This document shows, one piece after another, positions 49,696 through 53,607 of a DNA stretch of 53,607 bases. A model generated the notes under the pieces. That model worked only from the letters and a program-made list of their open reading frames with translations, made no database searches and was not told the origin of the DNA. Origin of the DNA: an uncultured bacterium (GTDB taxonomy: Bacteria; Planctomycetota; UBA1135; GCA-002686595); assembly GCA_902826945.1 (NCBI GenBank), contig CADEGS010000008.1, positions 1 to 53,607 of the forward strand. Reading direction: 5' to 3'. The number at the start of each line of letters is the position of its first letter. Within the stretch, counting starts at the first letter, position 1. Position numbers and translations under genes: made by a program.

Positions 49696-49701
49696 TACAC
49701 T
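49696..49701 (+). promoter_or_regulatory. -10-like TACACT, probable leaderless GTG start
   Basis: TACACT is followed by 9 nt and GTG 49711. Just upstream, GGCGCCGCGGCGCC forms a palindrome that could be an operator or a chance GC motif. No SD is present. Confidence 0.45.
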
Positions 49702-49710
49702 CTCTCGCGC

Positions 49711-51630
49711 GTGAGCGCGGAGAGAGCCCACGACGGAGACGCGCTGGGAGGCGTCGTGAGCGCGGGCGGCGACCGGCGTCTCTCCTCGTTGCTCCTGATC
49801 GCCTTCGCGATCGCGGTCGTGGCGGGGCAGCTCCTGATGCTGCCGGCCGAGCCGAACTCGCTCGCGTTCAACGACGAGCTGCACTACGCGCAGCACGCGC
49901 GCGACGTCGTCCACGGGCACTTCCCGCGCTACAACCGCGTCTTCGAGCCGTTCGTGCCGCCGCTCTACGGGCTGGCGCTGGCGCCGGCGCGGCTCGTCGG
50001 CGGGCCCCTGGGCTGGCCGTGGTGGAGCCGCGTCGTGAACGTGCTCCTGCTCGTCTCGGCGATCCTCCCCCTGACGCTGCTCGCGCGGCGCTTCCTCGCG
50101 CCGCTCCCCGCGGCGATCGCGGCGATGGTCTCGGTCGCCGCGCCGAGCCAGATCTACCTGCGCTACGTTCTCTCGGAGAACCTGTACCTGCCGCTCTTCC
50201 TGTGGCTGCTCCTGGCCGTGACGCGCGTGTGCGAGCGGCCGACGCCCGGGCGCGCCTTCGTCGCCGGCCTCGCGCTGGCGGCGTGCTACCTGACGAAGAC
50301 GCTCGTCATCGGGACGGCCCCGGCCATCCCGCTGGCGCTCCTGTGGGCGACGCGCTCGTTCCGCCGCACGCTGGTCGCGTGCGCGTGCCTCGCGCTCGGG
50401 GCGCTCGCGCTCTACGGCCCCTGGGCGCTGCGCGGGCTCGCGTTCCCGACCGAGCACGACCTCGTCGCGGCCTTCTCGTACGTGAAGGAGGTCGAGGCCG
50501 CCGGCCGCCAGCCGGTCGCCGCCTACCTGGGCTGGACCTGGGCCACGGCGACCTGCTTCGTGATCGGGCTGGGCTCGCTCGTCTTCGTGCTCGGCACGAG
50601 CGGCCTCCTCGACTGGGCGGCGAGCCGCGAGCCGGCGCGGCGCGGCTTCGCGGCGCTGGCGCTCACGAGCGCGGCCGGGACGCTGGCCATGACCGCCATC
50701 GCGACGACGCAGTGGGCGGCGGTCATGCCGGGCAAGGTCCACGAGCGCTACCTGATCGCCTTCTGGCCGGTGTTCGTGCTGGCGTTCGTCGCCTGCGCGA
50801 GCGGGATGCGGCCCTCGCGCGCGAGCCTGGCGATCGCCGGCGCCCTGCTCGTCGTCATGGTCGTCTGGATGCCGCAGGAGGCGCTGGCGCCGGGCTCGAA
50901 GATGGTGAACGCGGTGGACTACCCGAGCTCGGGCGTCTCGCTCGCGCTGGGCGGCCTGGTCGGCTCGGTGCGCGGCGCGCGCTGGCTCTACGCGCTGCTG
51001 GCGCTGCCGGCGCTCCTGACGCTGGCGCGCGGCCGACGCGTCGTCGCGCCGCTCCTGCTCGCGCTCGGCGCGGGCTACCTCGGCTGGGGCGCGGTGGCCG
51101 CGATGCGCCAGGCGAACCGCGCCAACGCCTGGGCCGAGGGCAGCTTCCGCTCCGTCTGGAACTGGCTCGACGGCGTGCTGCAGGACGGCGACCTGATCCT
51201 CCACCACCGCCTGCCGCCGAACCTCGCCTACCACGACGCGCTGCGTTACGAGATGGACTACTGCCAGCTCCACCCGAACCTGGTGCCCGACTACCCCTCG
51301 ACGGTGCGCATCGACGGGGACACGAAGCGCTACCGCTTCGTGGACCGCGCGCCGCTGCCGCGCCTGTGGCTGATGACCGACGCCCAGAGCCCCGAGCGCG
51401 CGCCGGGCGAGCTCTCGCGCGACGGCGTGCGCCTGATCCCGCTCGAGGACGGCAAGCTGCCGGCGCTCGAGTGGCTCGGCGTGTCGCTCGATCCGACCGG
51501 GCCCCACGCGCTGCCGGACGGCCAGCCCGCCGGGCCGGACCGGCCGCAGCACCCGCCCGGCGAGCGCGGCCCGCCGCCCGGCGGAGCCCGCCCCGCTCCG
51601 CCGGGACCTCCGCCCGACGGCCCGCGCTGA
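49711..51630 (+). CDS. GT-C fold membrane glycosyltransferase (PMT/ArnT-like)
   Basis: A 639-aa integral membrane protein with about 12 hydrophobic segments. The GTG at 49711 was chosen because it is in frame, 9 nt after TACACT, and 31 residues before TM1 (LLIAFAIAVVAGQLLML). The first extracytoplasmic loop carries the acidic motif FNDELHYAQHAR (D55-E56), as in GT39/ArnT-type enzymes that use polyprenyl-phosphate sugars. YNRVFEPFVPPLYGL follows. The C-terminal ~45 residues are a Pro/Gly tail (PPGPPPDGPR) of no known function. It is convergent, 3 nt from the flippase gene. Together with the next two genes it suggests a surface glycan locus; its acceptor cannot be deduced. Confidence 0.88.
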   Translation: MSAERAHDGDALGGVVSAGGDRRLSSLLLIAFAIAVVAGQLLMLPAEPNSLAFNDELHYAQHARDVVHGHFPRYNRVFEPFVPPLYGLALAPARLVGGPLGWPWWSRVVNVLLLVSAILPLTLLARRFLAPLPAAIAAMVSVAAPSQIYLRYVLSENLYLPLFLWLLLAVTRVCERPTPGRAFVAGLALAACYLTKTLVIGTAPAIPLALLWATRSFRRTLVACACLALGALALYGPWALRGLAFPTEHDLVAAFSYVKEVEAAGRQPVAAYLGWTWATATCFVIGLGSLVFVLGTSGLLDWAASREPARRGFAALALTSAAGTLAMTAIATTQWAAVMPGKVHERYLIAFWPVFVLAFVACASGMRPSRASLAIAGALLVVMVVWMPQEALAPGSKMVNAVDYPSSGVSLALGGLVGSVRGARWLYALLALPALLTLARGRRVVAPLLLALGAGYLGWGAVAAMRQANRANAWAEGSFRSVWNWLDGVLQDGDLILHHRLPPNLAYHDALRYEMDYCQLHPNLVPDYPSTVRIDGDTKRYRFVDRAPLPRLWLMTDAQSPERAPGELSRDGVRLIPLEDGKLPALEWLGVSLDPTGPHALPDGQPAGPDRPQHPPGERGPPPGGARPAPPGPPPDGPR

Positions 51631-51633
51631 TCC

Positions 51634-52899
51634 TCAGATCCGCACGCCGACGCCGCCGCGCACGAACGCGACCAGCAGCGCCACCGAGGCGACCAGCGAG
51701 GCGGAGATGCCGAGCGCGGCGCCCGTCAGGCCGAGCGGCGGGATCAGGAGCGCGCAGCCGGCGTAGCTCAGGACCAGGACGACGAGCAGGTACAGCGTGT
51801 GCCAGCCCGGGCGCGCGGCCATCAGGAGCACGTGGCCGAACGGCAGCCAGGGCGAGGCGAGCGCGACGCCGGCAATCAGGATCGCGAACGGGACCGAGCC
51901 CTCGCCGAAGGCCTCGCTGCCGGTCCACCAGGGGATCAGGAGCGGGTACGCCGCGGCGCCCAGCGCGCACAGCACGACGACCGCCGGCACGAACCAGCGC
52001 CGCGTGCGGCGCGCCAGCTCGGGCACCTCGGCGTGCCGGCGCGTCGCGAAGGCGTGCGCCAGCATCGGGTTCAGGTTGTTCTGCAGCACGACGCCGAGCT
52101 GCAGCGCTCCCTCGCGCAGCGCGGCGGCCAGGCTGTAGATGCCGACCGTCGCGTCCGAGCAGGACACGCCGAGCAGCCACACGTCGATGCGCGAGTTCAG
52201 CTCGGTCGCCAGCGTGGCGGCCACGCCGCGCAGGCCGAAGGCGAGGTGGGCGCGCATGTGCGTCGCCCAGCCGCGCGCGTGCGCGAGCGAGACCTGGCTC
52301 ACGAGCTCGCCCAGGAGCACGAGCAGGAGCACGCCCTCGACGAACGTCCACAGGAGCGGCAGCGCGGCGGCCTCGAGCTCGAGCGCGCGCGCGCCGAGCA
52401 CGCCCAGCAGGATCAGCACGTAGCGGATCGAGGTGTAGACCGCGAAGGCGCGCATGCGGCGCAGGCCGTTCACGACGCCGAGCAGCGTCTTGTTCAGCGC
52501 GAAGCAGAAGAGCGCCGGCGCCGCGCACAGCATGCCCTCGCTCACCGCCGGGCTGTCCAGCCAGGCGCCGATTGGACCGCGCAGGAGCACGAACACGCCC
52601 GCGCTCGCCGCGGCGCAGGCGACGTTGGGCAGCAGCGCGCCGACGACCACCGCGGCCACGCGCTCGCGGTCGTCGGGGGCCTCCGCGACGGCGCGCAGCA
52701 CGGCGTACTGCAGCCCGCACGCCCCCAGCACGCCGAACACGATCAGGGCCGTCGTGACCAGGTTGAAGGAGCCCAGCGCGGCCTCGCCCCACCAGCGGCC
52801 GACGAGGAAGTTCAGCCCCAGCCCGACGACCGCGAGCAGGAGGACGGGCACCAGGTTCCAGGCGGTGTCGCGCCGGAAGCGTCGGCGTTCGTCGATCAC
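51634..52899 (-). CDS. Polysaccharide flippase (MOP superfamily, Wzx/RfbX-like)
   Basis: A 421-aa membrane protein with about 12 transmembrane helices. The start MIDERRRFRRDTAWNLVPVLLLAVVGLGLNFLVG has the basic n-terminus and first helix typical of oligosaccharide flippases. Later features are QYAVLRAVAEAPDDRERVAAVVVGALLPN and the mid-protein LATELNSRIDVWLLGVSCSDATVGIYSLA. It probably moves lipid-linked glycan across the inner membrane. It lies 19 bp downstream of the sugar amidotransferase gene on the same strand and is likely co-transcribed. Convergent with the GT-C gene. Confidence 0.9.
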   Translation of the reverse strand: MIDERRRFRRDTAWNLVPVLLLAVVGLGLNFLVGRWWGEAALGSFNLVTTALIVFGVLGACGLQYAVLRAVAEAPDDRERVAAVVVGALLPNVACAAASAGVFVLLRGPIGAWLDSPAVSEGMLCAAPALFCFALNKTLLGVVNGLRRMRAFAVYTSIRYVLILLGVLGARALELEAAALPLLWTFVEGVLLLVLLGELVSQVSLAHARGWATHMRAHLAFGLRGVAATLATELNSRIDVWLLGVSCSDATVGIYSLAAALREGALQLGVVLQNNLNPMLAHAFATRRHAEVPELARRTRRWFVPAVVVLCALGAAAYPLLIPWWTGSEAFGEGSVPFAILIAGVALASPWLPFGHVLLMAARPGWHTLYLLVVLVLSYAGCALLIPPLGLTGAALGISASLVASVALLVAFVRGGVGVRI

Positions 52900-52918
52900 C
52901 GCGGGGTCGCTCGGTGGC

Positions 52919-53607
52919 CTAGTAGAGCTTCGGGGCCGCGTTGATCGACTGCAGCGCTTCCTCGGCCGAGAAGCCGATGAGCTGCGCGTACTCGCGGATC
53001 GAGGGCCAGCGCGGGCGGCCGCACTCGATCGCGCGCCGCAGCGCCTGCTCGCGCGTCAGGTGCCCCTCGCGCACCATGTTCGCGAGCATCACCTCGTCCT
53101 CGGTGAAGCCCGCCATGGTCTGGTAGATGTAGTTGTAGAAGGCCGCCGTCCCGTCGCCGATGCGCCACGTCGTGGTCGTGTCGGTCGCGACCTCCCAGCC
53201 GTACTCGCGCCGGATCGTGCCGACGATCTCGTCCTCGTACCAGGGGATGTAGTGGTAGAGGTAGAGGAAGTCGTCCTTGACGACGAACGTCTGCCAGAAC
53301 GCGTTCCAGGTGTCGAGCAGCGACTCGTTGAAGTAGCGCGGGTTGAGCGCGTACTGCTTCACGTGGTACCAGAGCATCGCCGCCTTGTTGCGCAGCGACA
53401 TGTGCGTGAGCACGTTCCCGTGGTCGTCCTGCGGGATGCCCATCAGGCCGGTCTTGTAGGGCGCGTCCTCGATCATGTTGCCGGTGCAGAAGATGACCAG
53501 GTCGATGCCGGTCTCCTTCCGCAGCTCGCGCGCGTGCGAGTAGAACTCCTTGTCGCCGGCCATGAACAGCGTGACCATCCCGAGCTCGGGGCGGCGCAGC
53601 CAGGCCT
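52919..53607 (-). CDS. N-acetyl sugar amidotransferase (WbuX/PseA-like), 5' end missing
   Basis: The C-terminal 229 residues of a gene that runs off the right edge; the reading frame stays open upstream of the first visible Met (RRPELG before MVTLFM). Family hallmarks: FMAGDKEFYSHARELRKETG, WRIGDGTAAFYNYIYQTMAGF, HLTREQALRRAIECGRPRW, and the C-terminal INAAPKLY typical of TIGR03573-type proteins. These enzymes add an amide-derived nitrogen to an N-acetyl sugar to make amidino sugars of surface polysaccharides such as O antigens or pseudaminic-type glycans. The ATP-binding part is outside the window. Neighbouring flippase and GT-C genes support a glycan role. Confidence 0.85.
   Translation of the reverse strand, partial: AWLRRPELGMVTLFMAGDKEFYSHARELRKETGIDLVIFCTGNMIEDAPYKTGLMGIPQDDHGNVLTHMSLRNKAAMLWYHVKQYALNPRYFNESLLDTWNAFWQTFVVKDDFLYLYHYIPWYEDEIVGTIRREYGWEVATDTTTTWRIGDGTAAFYNYIYQTMAGFTEDEVMLANMVREGHLTREQALRRAIECGRPRWPSIREYAQLIGFSAEEALQSINAAPKLY

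Overview
This is a very GC-rich window, roughly three quarters G+C by eye. It has a strong third-position GC bias, so most long antisense reading frames are artefacts. The gene content points to a member of Planctomycetota: three ECF sigma factors, three serine/threonine kinases with TPR tails, several secreted FG-GAP/VCBS proteins, a secreted HEAT-repeat protein with a GQYRGPGDTVPP-like stretch after its signal peptide, a DUF1565-type beta-helix protein, a CHAT protease and a propeller/di-haem cytochrome c. The taxonomy is inferred from family content only. There is no rRNA, CRISPR array, prophage or transposase. One tRNA-like gene and one strong candidate structured RNA are present.

Layout. 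1-8.4 kb: an ECF sigma factor (-) divergent from a Ser/Thr kinase-TPR protein (+), then a secreted FG-GAP protein, a secreted HEAT-repeat protein and a small lysine-rich protein. 8.9-17.2 kb: a di-haem cytochrome c with an N-terminal propeller-like part, a tRNA-like gene with a Cys anticodon and long variable arm, an APC amino-acid permease, a secreted unknown protein, a 24-bp inverted repeat enclosing foldable sequence, a DUF4142-like protein and a ferritin-like protein. 17.3-23.8 kb: an Lhr-type helicase, a DinB-fold protein and a second FG-GAP protein. 23.8-30 kb: a second kinase-TPR protein (-), a two-gene microprotein operon, a VTT-DUF547 fusion membrane protein, an esterase and a candidate ncRNA with four consecutive hairpins. 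30-40 kb: a TIGR02999-type ECF sigma overlapping a third kinase-TPR protein by ATGA, a VCBS protein, then a minus-strand operon of ECF sigma, single-pass membrane protein and exported CHAT protease, each gene overlapping the next. 40-48 kb: a secreted beta-helix protein, a pair of coupled lipoproteins, a hypothetical protein and a hybrid histidine kinase. 48-53.6 kb: an exported amidohydrolase, then surface-glycan genes (GT-C glycosyltransferase, MOP-family flippase, truncated N-acetyl sugar amidotransferase).

How the genes work together. Much of the window is signal transduction coupled to exported proteins. Sigma/kinase and sigma/membrane protein/CHAT pairs are physically coupled by 4-bp stop/start overlaps, and the secreted proteins lie between them as single transcription units. 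The last three genes probably contribute to nitrogen-substituted cell-surface polysaccharide synthesis and export.

Several start codons lie 6-10 nt downstream of a TANNNT hexamer with no Shine-Dalgarno sequence, suggesting leaderless mRNAs, while other genes have clear GGAG/GAGGAG sites. At least three genes carry their stop codon inside the terminator hairpin. Two of these hairpins are followed by copies of the same ~83-bp structured repeat, the most unexpected non-coding pattern here together with the tRNA-like gene and the ncRNA candidate.
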